Below are positions 7,280 through 13,369 of a DNA stretch of 19,881 bases, piece by piece; position 1 is the stretch's first letter, and each line of letters opens with the position of its first letter. Position numbers and translations under genes: made by a program. The stretch is from assembly GCA_025965755.1 (NCBI GenBank), contig JAOPWI010000349.1, forward strand, positions 1 to 19,881, in the 5' to 3' direction. The notes under the pieces are model-generated. The model saw only the letters and a program-made list of their open reading frames with translations, was not told the DNA's origin and ran no database searches. Source of the stretch: Frankiales bacterium. Its GTDB lineage: Bacteria > Actinomycetota > Actinomycetes > Mycobacteriales > SCTD01.

Positions 7280-8071
7280 GTGACGGCGACTCCGACCGCA
7301 CCGCCGCACGGTCCGCCCGGCAGCGCCGGGGCGCTGATCCCGCCGCCGGGACGGCCGGCCAGGCAGGGCCTCAGCGACCGGCTGCTCTACCGGTGGGGCG
7401 TGCCTGCCGGCGTGGTCGGCTCGCTGGTCGCCTTCCCGTTCGTGGCGTTCCACCCGCACCTGCCGCCGGGCAACGCGCAGGGCGTCCTGGAGACCGTCCG
7501 TGACTTCGGCCCCTGGCTCGTGCTGCACCTCGGGCTGATCGTCGTGCTGATGCTGATCCTGCTGGCGCTGGCGGCGTTCTCGCGCTCCATCCGGTCCGAC
7601 GAGCGCACGTCCGGCATCGCCACGCTGGCGCTCGTCATCGCCACCTTCGGCACCCTGTTCGCGATCCTGGGGCAGGGCGTCGACGGCGTCGGCCTGAAGG
7701 TGGCCACCGACGTGTGGGAGGGCTCGGCGGCGGACGACAAGCACATCGCCGTGCTCATGGGCGCCGGCGTGATGGGCGTCGCCACCGGAATCTTCCTCAT
7801 GGTGCTGTTCTTCTACTTCGGCGCGACGTCACTGGCGTACGGGGTCGCGTTCGCGGTCAGCCGGGAGTACCCCGGCTGGCTCGCTGCCCTCGCCCTGCTC
7901 GGCGGCACGCTGGGCCTGGCCGGTGCCCTGCTCACGTACTTCGACGACTTCAGCGATCCCGTCTACTACGGGCTGTTCATCCCGTCAGCGGTGATCCTGC
8001 TGCTCTGGGTGTTCGCCGGGTCGCTGCTCCTGCGCCGCCGTGAGCTGAGGCATCCGCACCAGGCGGCCTGA
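7280..8071 (+). CDS. Six-helix integral membrane protein of unknown function
   Basis: A 263-aa protein with a Pro/Gly-rich cytoplasmic N-terminus of about 38 residues and six hydrophobic segments at roughly 41-58, 79-101, 113-132, 153-181, 193-213 and 226-249, ending in a basic tail (LLRRRELRHPHQAA). No family was recognised with confidence: there are no transporter, enzyme or heme-binding motifs that stand out. The loop QGVDGVGLKVATDVWEG between helices 3 and 4 is the most polar conserved-looking part. The GTG start is 4 bases after the two-domain SnoaL-like gene, and its GGAGG site lies inside that gene's 3' end, so the two are co-translated. It is the last gene before the convergent terminator. 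It could transport or sense the compound handled by its neighbours (inference). Confidence 0.85.
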   Translation: MTATPTAPPHGPPGSAGALIPPPGRPARQGLSDRLLYRWGVPAGVVGSLVAFPFVAFHPHLPPGNAQGVLETVRDFGPWLVLHLGLIVVLMLILLALAAFSRSIRSDERTSGIATLALVIATFGTLFAILGQGVDGVGLKVATDVWEGSAADDKHIAVLMGAGVMGVATGIFLMVLFFYFGATSLAYGVAFAVSREYPGWLAALALLGGTLGLAGALLTYFDDFSDPVYYGLFIPSAVILLLWVFAGSLLLRRRELRHPHQAA

Positions 8072-8117
8072 CCCGCCCCACCTCGGCGTGCGGCCGGTCC
8101 GGAATCCACAGCGACAA

Positions 8118-8150
8118 GGGGCCCCACCGGCAACGTGCCGGTGGGGCCCC
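8118..8150. terminator. Bidirectional hairpin terminator between convergent units
   Basis: A perfect 15-bp stem, GGGGCCCCACCGGCA paired with TGCCGGTGGGGCCCC, closes on a 3-base ACG loop. It is flanked by AA on the left and CTTC on the right. It lies 46 bases after the stop of the membrane protein and 10 bases from the stop of the gene on the other strand, so it can end both transcripts. Confidence 0.88.
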
Positions 8151-8160
8151 CTTCGCGCGG

Positions 8161-8598
8161 TCAGGGATGCGCCGGTGCGGGCAGGGCGCCGATCTGGGTC
8201 AGCAGACCCATGAGGTCGGGCAGCCCCCAGTGCTCCTTGATCCGGCCGTTCTCGTAGCGGTTGATACCGAAGGCCGCCCAGGTGGCGTGCCTGCCGCTGG
8301 CCGGCGCCCCCATGAAGGGACCCTCGTTGGTCCCTTCGCCGATGACGTACGTGCAGAGCTTGTCGCCCTCGGCCACCAGGTCGGTCACGGTGAACACGAC
8401 GTCGGGGAACGCGGTCCGGAACATGTGGAAGACCATCTTGATGGTCTCCACCCCGGGCGGCGCGCCGGGCGGCGCGCTGTGCTCGGTGTAGTCCGGCGCG
8501 AAGAACTCGTCGACGCCGTCGATGTTTCCCTTGTTGAGCTCCGCGACGAACGCGCGGTAACGCTCCTTGTTCAGCTCCTCGGTCGTCTGCGTGAGCAC
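8161..8598 (-). CDS. SnoaL-like single-domain protein, ester cyclase type
   Basis: A 145-aa NTF2-fold protein, last gene of the minus-strand unit. Recognisable parts are the N-terminal helix ERYRAFVAELNKGNIDGVDEFF, the YTEHSAPPGAPPGVETIKMVFHMFRTAFPDVVFTVTDLVAEGDK region typical of the ester-cyclase branch, and the C-terminal IKEHWGLPDLMGLL, where D128 matches the catalytic-position Asp of SnoaL. One oddity is that the usual GTHxGE loop is GTNEGP here, so the His and Glu of the motif are replaced. The active site may therefore differ or be inactive. The GTG start at 8598 has a strong GGAGGGGG site. It is 42 bases downstream of the two-domain gene. Confidence 0.88.
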   Translation of the reverse strand: MLTQTTEELNKERYRAFVAELNKGNIDGVDEFFAPDYTEHSAPPGAPPGVETIKMVFHMFRTAFPDVVFTVTDLVAEGDKLCTYVIGEGTNEGPFMGAPASGRHATWAAFGINRYENGRIKEHWGLPDLMGLLTQIGALPAPAHP

Positions 8599-8640
8599 GT
8601 CCGACCCCCTCCGGTCGCGTGGATGTGGCTGTGCGGGTGG

Positions 8641-9573
8641 TCAGCCGCCGGGCAGCAGGCCGGTCTGCTGGAACAGCGTCAGCGTGTCCATGGCGACCCA
8701 GCGCTCGACGACGCGACCTGCGGACACCCGGACGAAGTCGGTCGCCGCCCAGGTCACCGTCCTGCCGGTCGGCGCGGCGCCGTAGAGCTCGCCGGCGTGC
8801 GTTCCGCTGAGCAGGTAGTGCCCCAGGACCGCATCGCCCTCGCAGACCATGGTGTCGCGCTCCAGGGACACCGCGAGGTCGGGAAAGGCGGTGCGCAGCG
8901 CCTGCGCCGCCGCCTGCGCGCCGGCCCAGTCGGTGGAGCCCAGGGACGGGTGGTGGTCGCGGAAGGCGCCGGCATCGACGAGCGTCTCCGCCGCCGACGT
9001 GTCGCCGGACGCCAGCGCCTGGACGAGCGACGCCAGCAACGCCTTGTGGTCGGCCGGGTCACCCGCCTGCTCGCCGGCGGTCGACTGCGCCGGCCCCCAC
9101 TGCGCCGGCCCCCACTGCGCCGACAGGCCAGCGCTCACCGCGCCCGGACCCGCTGCCGGCAGGGCGCCGAGCTGCTGCATCATGCCGACCATGTCGAGCT
9201 CGCCCCAGCCCTCGACCACCTGGCCGTCCTTGACCCGGTCCAGGCCGATCGACGTCACGTCGACCTGCCTGCCGGTCGGCGGGATCCCGTAGAACTCGCC
9301 GGTGTGGGTGCCGTGCCAGGTGTTGCGGATGCCCACCAGGTCGCCCTCGACGATGAGGTCGTCGACGGTCATGCGGCCGTCCGGAAAGGCCGTCCGCCAG
9401 GTCCTGATGAGCTCGACCAGGCCGGCCGGTCCCATGCCGACCTCCTGACCGCCGGCTCCGTGCACGGTCATCACCGGCGCGATGAGCTCGTCGGCCAGCT
9501 CGTAGCGGCCGCCCGACCAGCCCTCGTCGTTCCAGCGCCGGATGACCGCCTTCGCCTGCTCGGGCGTCGTCAC
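8641..9573 (-). CDS. Two-domain SnoaL-like ester cyclase-type protein (second copy of the architecture)
   Basis: A 310-aa protein with two NTF2-fold domains (about residues 3-135 and 167-310). The first has GTHTGEFYGIPPTGRQ and VVEGWGELDMVGMMQQLG with D127. The second has GTHAGELYGAAPTGRT and VVERWVAMDTLTLFQQTG with D296. Both aspartates lie at the SnoaL acid/base position. The linker holds an AQWGP repeat encoded by a tandem 15-bp repeat. The GTG at 9573 is chosen because it is 14 bases after the tautomerase stop and matches the domain start; the ribosome site is weak (GGGCGGGT), and coupling to the upstream gene is likely. The architecture is the same as the protein at 6331-7275 on the other strand, but the two are clearly diverged. 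Confidence 0.87.
   Translation of the reverse strand: MTTPEQAKAVIRRWNDEGWSGGRYELADELIAPVMTVHGAGGQEVGMGPAGLVELIRTWRTAFPDGRMTVDDLIVEGDLVGIRNTWHGTHTGEFYGIPPTGRQVDVTSIGLDRVKDGQVVEGWGELDMVGMMQQLGALPAAGPGAVSAGLSAQWGPAQWGPAQSTAGEQAGDPADHKALLASLVQALASGDTSAAETLVDAGAFRDHHPSLGSTDWAGAQAAAQALRTAFPDLAVSLERDTMVCEGDAVLGHYLLSGTHAGELYGAAPTGRTVTWAATDFVRVSAGRVVERWVAMDTLTLFQQTGLLPGG
9086..9122. repeat. Tandem 15-bp repeat in the interdomain linker
   Basis: The plus strand reads TGCGCCGGCCCCCAC twice (9086-9100 and 9101-9115) plus a 7-base partial third copy. It stays in frame and encodes AQWGP AQWGP AQ in the linker of the two-domain SnoaL-like protein. Slippage here would change linker length by 5 residues without a frameshift. 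Confidence 0.85.
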
Positions 9574-9587
9574 GAGACCCGCCCGGA

Positions 9588-9974
9588 CTACGCGACCGCG
9601 ACCGCGCCCGTGGCCCACTGGGCCTGGGCGCGCTGGCTGGCGCTGTCCGTGCCGCCCGCGGGACCTGCCGGCGACCCGGCGCCGGCACTGGCCGCGGCTG
9701 GTGAGGACTCCACGAACTGCCGCATCTGCGCGTTGGCCACCTCGTGCATGTGGGCGTACTCCTGCCCGTAGAGGAACGGCAGGTCCGGCAGCGGCCTGCC
9801 GGCGAGCGACCACTCGTAGACCGGCGTCTCCTGAATGAGGCAGTACGTGTACGGGCGGGCGAGCTCACCGACGACGGAGATGAAGGTGTCGGTCATCTTC
9901 CGCAGCAGCTCGCGCTTCTGCTCGTCGCTCTGCAGGACGACGCCCTTGATGGTCTGAACCGTGATGATCGGCAT
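9588..9974 (-). CDS. 4-oxalocrotonate tautomerase-like protein with a long C-terminal tail
   Basis: A 128-aa protein. After removal of Met the mature protein would begin with Pro, the catalytic base of the tautomerase superfamily, in the context PIITVQTIKGVVLQSDEQKRELL. The family pattern continues through TDTFISVVGELARP and a second strand CLIQETPVYEWSLAGRP. Typical family members are about 60-80 aa. Here the core ends near residue 68, then comes a helix (EYAHMHEVANAQMRQFV) and an Ala/Gly/Ser/Pro-rich, probably disordered, tail of about 38 residues. The superfamily moves protons on enol/keto substrates. The gene lies 14 bases after the SnoaL-like gene and 14 bases before the two-domain gene, so it is firmly within the operon. 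The ATG has a GGGGGA ribosome site. Confidence 0.87.
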   Translation of the reverse strand: MPIITVQTIKGVVLQSDEQKRELLRKMTDTFISVVGELARPYTYCLIQETPVYEWSLAGRPLPDLPFLYGQEYAHMHEVANAQMRQFVESSPAAASAGAGSPAGPAGGTDSASQRAQAQWATGAVAVA

Positions 9975-9988
9975 GTCTGCGTGTCCCC

Positions 9989-10396
9989 CTAGGACCAGAA
10001 CTCGTCGTACTCCGCCGTGCCGTTGCCGAAGATGCCGCCCTTGCCGGCGATCACCTTGCCGTCGCGCCAGCGCAGGACGTGCGCGACGTCGATGTTCAGC
10101 TGCCTGGACGGCTCACCGGCCCGCGTCCCCTGGTTGTTCGTGACGTCGCACGAGTAGTCGTCGTTGCACATGACGGTGATCTGCTCCATGTGGAAGCTGC
10201 CACCGCTGAGCTCGCCGACCCGACCCATGAAGGCGAGGAACTCCCCGCGGCCGTGCTTCCAGCCGGAGAGCTGGTTGGCGCCGGGCACCTGCCACACCAT
10301 GTCCTCGTCCCAGTAGTCGGGAATGAGGTCCATGTCGCCGGAGGACAGCACCTTGTAGGCGTTGCGGACATGGTCGGGTGTCACGTGGCTGGACAT
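9989..10396 (-). CDS. NTF2-fold SnoaL-like protein, single domain (SnoaL_2 type), first gene of minus unit
   Basis: A 135-aa protein starting MSSHVTPDHVRNAYKVLSSGDMD at ATG 10396, with GGGGGGATC upstream as ribosome site. The frame is open further upstream, but this ATG is the first to match the domain. The core DMVWQVPGANQLSGWKHGRGEFLAFMGRV closely parallels the protein at 5747-6169 (DIVWVLPGHHPLSG...), so the first genes of the two convergent units belong to one subfamily. The C-terminal sheet is VAHVLRWRDGKVIAGKG, then it ends in NGTAEYDEFWS, an aspartate-rich tail in place of the usual helix. Function is unknown; a cyclase, isomerase or small-ligand-binding role is possible. It heads a four-gene operon with tautomerase, two-domain and single-domain SnoaL-like genes. 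Confidence 0.87.
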   Translation of the reverse strand: MSSHVTPDHVRNAYKVLSSGDMDLIPDYWDEDMVWQVPGANQLSGWKHGRGEFLAFMGRVGELSGGSFHMEQITVMCNDDYSCDVTNNQGTRAGEPSRQLNIDVAHVLRWRDGKVIAGKGGIFGNGTAEYDEFWS

Positions 10397-10446
10397 GAGA
10401 CGGATCCCCCCGGATACGACGGTCGGCCAACGGCCAGCTGACGTAC

Positions 10447-10484
10447 GGGAGGAGTGCCCTCCCCGAAGGCTGGCCACGGCCTTC
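10447..10484. promoter_or_regulatory. Two adjacent short hairpins in the divergent intergenic region
   Basis: GGGAGG-agtgc-CCTCCC (10447-10463) is followed directly by GAAGGC-tggccacg-GCCTTC (10465-10484), whose loop contains the palindrome TGGCCA. They lie 50-90 bases upstream of the ATG at 10396 and could be operators or a structured leader for the minus unit. No clear -10/-35 pair could be assigned to that unit. Confidence 0.4.
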
Positions 10485-10573
10485 CTAACACCGGTCAGGT
10501 GGGGCCGAGTAGGGCCCGTTGTGACTAATGACGGCGCACTGGTTGACGAGCATCCTGGTCCCGTGCAGGTGTC

Positions 10574-11029
10574 GTGGCTCCGGCGATCCGCCCGGCCCCC
10601 CGGTGGCCCGTGGCGGTCCTGAACGAGGCGGCCCGGGCCCTCATCTCCACCGGCCCGCTGGCCCACCTCGTGACCCTGGGCGCGGACGGGGCGCCGAGCG
10701 TGGCCGTCGTCTGGATGGGGCTGGAGGGCGACGAGCTCGTCGCGGGCCACCTGTTCCCGGACCAGCAGAAGCTGCGCAACATCCGGCGTGACCCGCGGGT
10801 CGCCGTCTCCTTCGAGGCCTCCTCCCAGAGCTGGGGGATGCGCCACTACCTCGTGGTCCACGGGACCGCGCGCATCACCGAGGGCGGGGCGCCCGAGCTG
10901 CTGTCCCACCTGGCGCAGACCTACCTCGGCGCGGGCGCCACGTTCCCGCCGATGCCCGACCCGCCGCCGGGTTTCATCACGCACGTCCTCGTCGAGCGCG
11001 TCGGCGGCAACGGTCCCTGGAAGGACTGA
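10574..11029 (+). CDS. PPOX-class flavin/F420-dependent oxidoreductase
   Basis: A protein of up to 151 aa with a split beta-barrel fold of the pyridoxamine-phosphate-oxidase-like superfamily. Visible family parts are the start LNEAARALISTGPLAHLVTLGADGAPSVAVVWM, the LRNIRRDPRVAVSFEA segment (backbone of the cofactor phosphate site) and YLVVHGTARITEGG. Many actinobacterial members use F420 rather than FMN, reducing unsaturated or quinone-like substrates; which cofactor applies here cannot be decided from sequence alone. The start is uncertain: GTG 10574 gives the long form, while GTG 10610 (VAVLNEAAR) fits the usual family start; neither has a good ribosome site. It is divergent from the SnoaL-like/tautomerase operon and ends 6 bases from the convergent QueA-like gene. 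Confidence 0.82.
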   Translation: MAPAIRPAPRWPVAVLNEAARALISTGPLAHLVTLGADGAPSVAVVWMGLEGDELVAGHLFPDQQKLRNIRRDPRVAVSFEASSQSWGMRHYLVVHGTARITEGGAPELLSHLAQTYLGAGATFPPMPDPPPGFITHVLVERVGGNGPWKD

Positions 11030-11035
11030 CGCGGC

Positions 11036-12058
11036 TCAGGGCAGCAGCAGCGCGCTGTCCCCGAACTCGTGCCACAGGTAACCGTGGGCGAGCGCCTCGT
11101 CGTACGCGCGCGCGACCAGGGCCGGCCCCGCCACCGCCTGCAGCAGCAGCAGGTGTGACGCGCCGGGGGCGTGCCAGCCGGTCACCAGCCCGTCCACGAT
11201 CCGGGCGGGCCGGTCCGGGCCGAGAGCGAGTCCGGTCCATCCCTGCGCCGCCCGGACCACCCGGTCCGGACCGGCCGCGGACTCGAGCGCACGGGTGACC
11301 GTGGTGCCGACCGCGACGACCCGGCCGCCGGCCGACCGCGTCGCGTTGACCAGTGCGGCCGTCGGCGCCGGCACGGCGAACCGCTCCGGCGGGGGCGGCT
11401 CACCGTCCTGCGCGGAGGACAGGCCGGTGTGCAGCGTGACCGGCGCGACGGCCACGCCGCGGACGACGAGCCGGGTGACCAGCTCATGGGTGAACGGCCG
11501 GCCGGCGCTGGCCATCTCGGCGCTGCCCGGCTCGCTGGCGAACACCGTCTGGTAGTCCGACAGAGGGTGGCGCCCCGGCACGTACCCGTACGTCACCGGG
11601 TGGCCGTAGCGCCCGAGGTAGTCGGGCAGGGTGCCCTCCAGCTCCGGCCGCGCCCGCCACAGGTGCGGGGAGTACGGGGCCAGCAGGCGCAGCGTCACGC
11701 CTGCGGGAAGGCGCACGACCTGGCCCCCGCGGGCGTCCCGCACCGGCCCGCGGGCGTTCACCGGTGGGCGCAGCTCGACGACCCAGGTGCCGTCGTCCAG
11801 CGCCGTGGCGACGTGGACCGTGACCGGTCCGAGCCCCGCCCGGTCCCCGGGTAACGCGGCGGGCAGGGTGGCGGAGGTGTTCACCACGACCAGGTCACCC
11901 GGGCGCAGGTGGTCCGGCAGGTCGCGGAACCTCGCGTGCGCGCTGTCCTGAGCTGACGCGACCAGCAGGCGCACCTCGTCGCGGGCCAGCCCCCGGCGCT
12001 CCGGCGGCTCGCTGGCCTCCAGGCCGGCGGGCAGGACGAAGTCGACGGCCGCGGTCAC
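11036..12058 (-). CDS. QueA-like S-adenosylmethionine:tRNA ribosyltransferase-isomerase family protein
   Basis: A 340-aa protein that keeps the outline of QueA, the enzyme that moves the ribosyl part of SAM onto 7-aminomethyl-7-deazaguanine in tRNA. Conserved parts are LRPGDLVVVNTSATLPA (51-67), SDYQTVFASEPGSAE (167-181), VTLHTG (207-212), VVAVGTTVTRALES (247-260) and EFGDSALLL near the end. Several canonical positions differ: APTAGLHF is MASAGRPF (182-189), HVGxGTF is HTGLSSA, and NFHLP is GWHAP (294-298). No other queuosine gene is nearby. It may be a diverged paralogue with another substrate. The GTG start overlaps the SDR stop in GTGA, so it is translationally coupled to the SDR. Confidence 0.85.
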   Translation of the reverse strand: MTAAVDFVLPAGLEASEPPERRGLARDEVRLLVASAQDSAHARFRDLPDHLRPGDLVVVNTSATLPAALPGDRAGLGPVTVHVATALDDGTWVVELRPPVNARGPVRDARGGQVVRLPAGVTLRLLAPYSPHLWRARPELEGTLPDYLGRYGHPVTYGYVPGRHPLSDYQTVFASEPGSAEMASAGRPFTHELVTRLVVRGVAVAPVTLHTGLSSAQDGEPPPPERFAVPAPTAALVNATRSAGGRVVAVGTTVTRALESAAGPDRVVRAAQGWTGLALGPDRPARIVDGLVTGWHAPGASHLLLLQAVAGPALVARAYDEALAHGYLWHEFGDSALLLP

Positions 12059-12741
12059 GCCGGCACCGCCAGCAGCTCCGAGGCGCGGTAGCGGCCGCTC
12101 CCGGGCCGCTCGTCCAGCAGGCGCAGCAGCGCCGGGACGACGGTCTCCGGCAGCGGCCGGTCGCTGATGTCCTCTCCGGGAAACGCCTCCTGGTGCAGGG
12201 CGGTGCGCATGTCGCCGGGGTCGAGGGCGTACGCCCTGAGCTGCTCCTCCTCCGCGCCGAGCACTGCGGTCAGCTGGTCGAGCGCCGCCTTGGACGACCC
12301 GTAGGCGCCCCACGTCGGGTAGGGCTCCACCGCGGCGTCCGAGCTGACGTTGACCACGGTGCCGCGGCTCTGCCGCAGCAGCGGCAGGAGGTGCTGCACG
12401 AGGGACAGCGGGGCGAGGACGTTGACCTCGTACGCCCGGCGGACCTCGTCCAGCGGCGTGCGTTCGAGCAACGGCAGCGGTGACGGGCCCAGCGTGCTGG
12501 CGTTGTTGAGCAGCAGGTCCAGCGAGCCGAGCGCGCGCACGGCGGCCACCAGGCGCGCCCGGTGGCCGGGGTCGGTCACGTCGCCGGGCAGCACCAGGGC
12601 GCCCGGCAGGTGCCCCGCTCTGTCGGCCAGCGCCTGGGCATCGCGCCCGTCCAGCACCAGCCGCCAGCCGCGCGCTGCGAGCGCCTCGGCCGCTGCGGCC
12701 CCGAAACCGCGCGAGCCTCCGGTGATGAGCGCTGTGTTCAT
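12055..12741 (-). CDS. Short-chain dehydrogenase/reductase (SDR)
   Basis: A 228-aa classical SDR that should oxidise or reduce a carbonyl/alcohol with NAD(P)H. The Rossmann motif TGGSRGFG is at residues 7-14 and the R at 11 is consistent with NADP preference. NNAS is at 79-82, the catalytic Ser lies in VNVSSDA (133-134), and Y147-GSS-K151 forms the active-site pair. The protein is slightly short at the C-terminus compared with 245-250 aa relatives. ATG 12741 has a GGGAGA ribosome site. The gene is directly downstream of the MerR-type promoter shared with the divergent SoxR gene and overlaps the QueA-like gene by 4 bases, so SDR and QueA-like protein are probably made together under SoxR control (inference). 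Confidence 0.92.
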   Translation of the reverse strand: MNTALITGGSRGFGAAAAEALAARGWRLVLDGRDAQALADRAGHLPGALVLPGDVTDPGHRARLVAAVRALGSLDLLLNNASTLGPSPLPLLERTPLDEVRRAYEVNVLAPLSLVQHLLPLLRQSRGTVVNVSSDAAVEPYPTWGAYGSSKAALDQLTAVLGAEEEQLRAYALDPGDMRTALHQEAFPGEDISDRPLPETVVPALLRLLDERPGSGRYRASELLAVPA

Positions 12742-12770
12742 GTTCGGTCTCCCGTCGACGTCATGCGGCT

Positions 12771-12801
12771 AGCGTTCACGTTGAAGTCAGCTTCACGTCA
12801 A
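12771..12801 (-). promoter_or_regulatory. MerR-type promoter/operator for the SDR operon
   Basis: On the minus strand: -35 TTGACG (12801-12796), a 19-base spacer, and -10 AACGCT (12776-12771). The long spacer contains the dyad TGAAG-CTGA-CTTCA (12795-12782). A 19-bp spacer with a central dyad is the hallmark of MerR/SoxR-activated promoters. The inner AAG....CTT matches the SoxR box, while the outer bases differ from the usual CCTC/GAGG. It is immediately next to the soxR start, so it may also autoregulate. Confidence 0.75.
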
Positions 12802-12810
12802 GGAGTCGGT

Positions 12811-13281
12811 ATGCGCGACGACGATCTGCTCACGGTGGGGGAGCTGGCCGCGCGCAGCGGGTTCGCGGCCAGCGCGCTGCGCTACTACGAGCGGCTGGGC
12901 CTCATCGAGGCGTCCCGCACCGCGGGCGGCCAGCGGCGGTACGTGCGGGCGACGCTGCGCCGGCTGTCGTTCATCCGGGCGGCGCGCAACGTCGGGCTCA
13001 GCCTGGACGAGGTGGCCGCTGCGCTGTCCACGCTGCCCGGCGGGCGCAACCCGACCCGGGCCGACTGGACCCGGCTGTCGAGGACGTGGCGCGCGCGCCT
13101 GGACCAGCAGATCGACGCCCTCACGGCGCTGCGCGACGGGCTCGACCAGTGCATCGGCTGCGGCTGCCTGTCGCTGCGGCGGTGCGCGCTGTCCAATCCC
13201 GGCGATGTCGCGGCCTCGGCCGGCCCCGGCGCCGTCTACCTGCCTCGAGGCCTCCGGGTGGCCGCCGACGGGGGCCGGTGA
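12811..13281 (+). CDS. soxR: SoxR, redox-sensing MerR-family transcriptional activator
   Basis: A 156-aa dimeric DNA-binding protein. Residues 6-75 are the MerR winged helix (TVGELAARSGFAASALRYYERLGLI, then RTAGGQRRY). A dimerisation helix follows (about 86-112). The [2Fe-2S] cluster motif is intact: C114-IG-C117-G-C119-LSLRR-C125, the CX2CXCX5C of SoxR. The segment ALSNPGDVAASAGPGA after it is also typical of actinobacterial SoxR. In actinobacteria SoxR generally answers redox-active small molecules and switches on a few genes such as oxidoreductases and exporters, rather than soxS. ATG 12811 has an ideal AAGGAG site 5 bases upstream. It is divergent from the SDR/QueA-like operon, its likely target. 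The C-terminal tail after the cluster (about 30 residues) is a little longer than the E. coli form. Confidence 0.93.
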   Translation: MRDDDLLTVGELAARSGFAASALRYYERLGLIEASRTAGGQRRYVRATLRRLSFIRAARNVGLSLDEVAAALSTLPGGRNPTRADWTRLSRTWRARLDQQIDALTALRDGLDQCIGCGCLSLRRCALSNPGDVAASAGPGAVYLPRGLRVAADGGR

Positions 13282-13369
13282 GACCGGCGTGCAAGGCTGC
13301 CGGCGCGGGCCCGCCCCGTACCGCGTGCGCCGCCGACGGCGCGCGCCCGACCACGAGGGGAGACGCCCG

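Noticed and set aside
9086..9122. Possible CRISPR-like or minisatellite array
   Set aside because: There are only two and a half 15-bp units, no spacers, and it is in frame within a coding linker.
5747..10396. Aromatic polyketide biosynthetic cluster
   Set aside because: SnoaL-like genes suggest it, but no ketosynthase, acyl carrier protein, aromatase or tailoring set is present in the window.
11036..12058. Confident assignment as queA in a queuosine operon
   Set aside because: Signature blocks are altered and the neighbours are SDR and SoxR genes, so only the family name is used.
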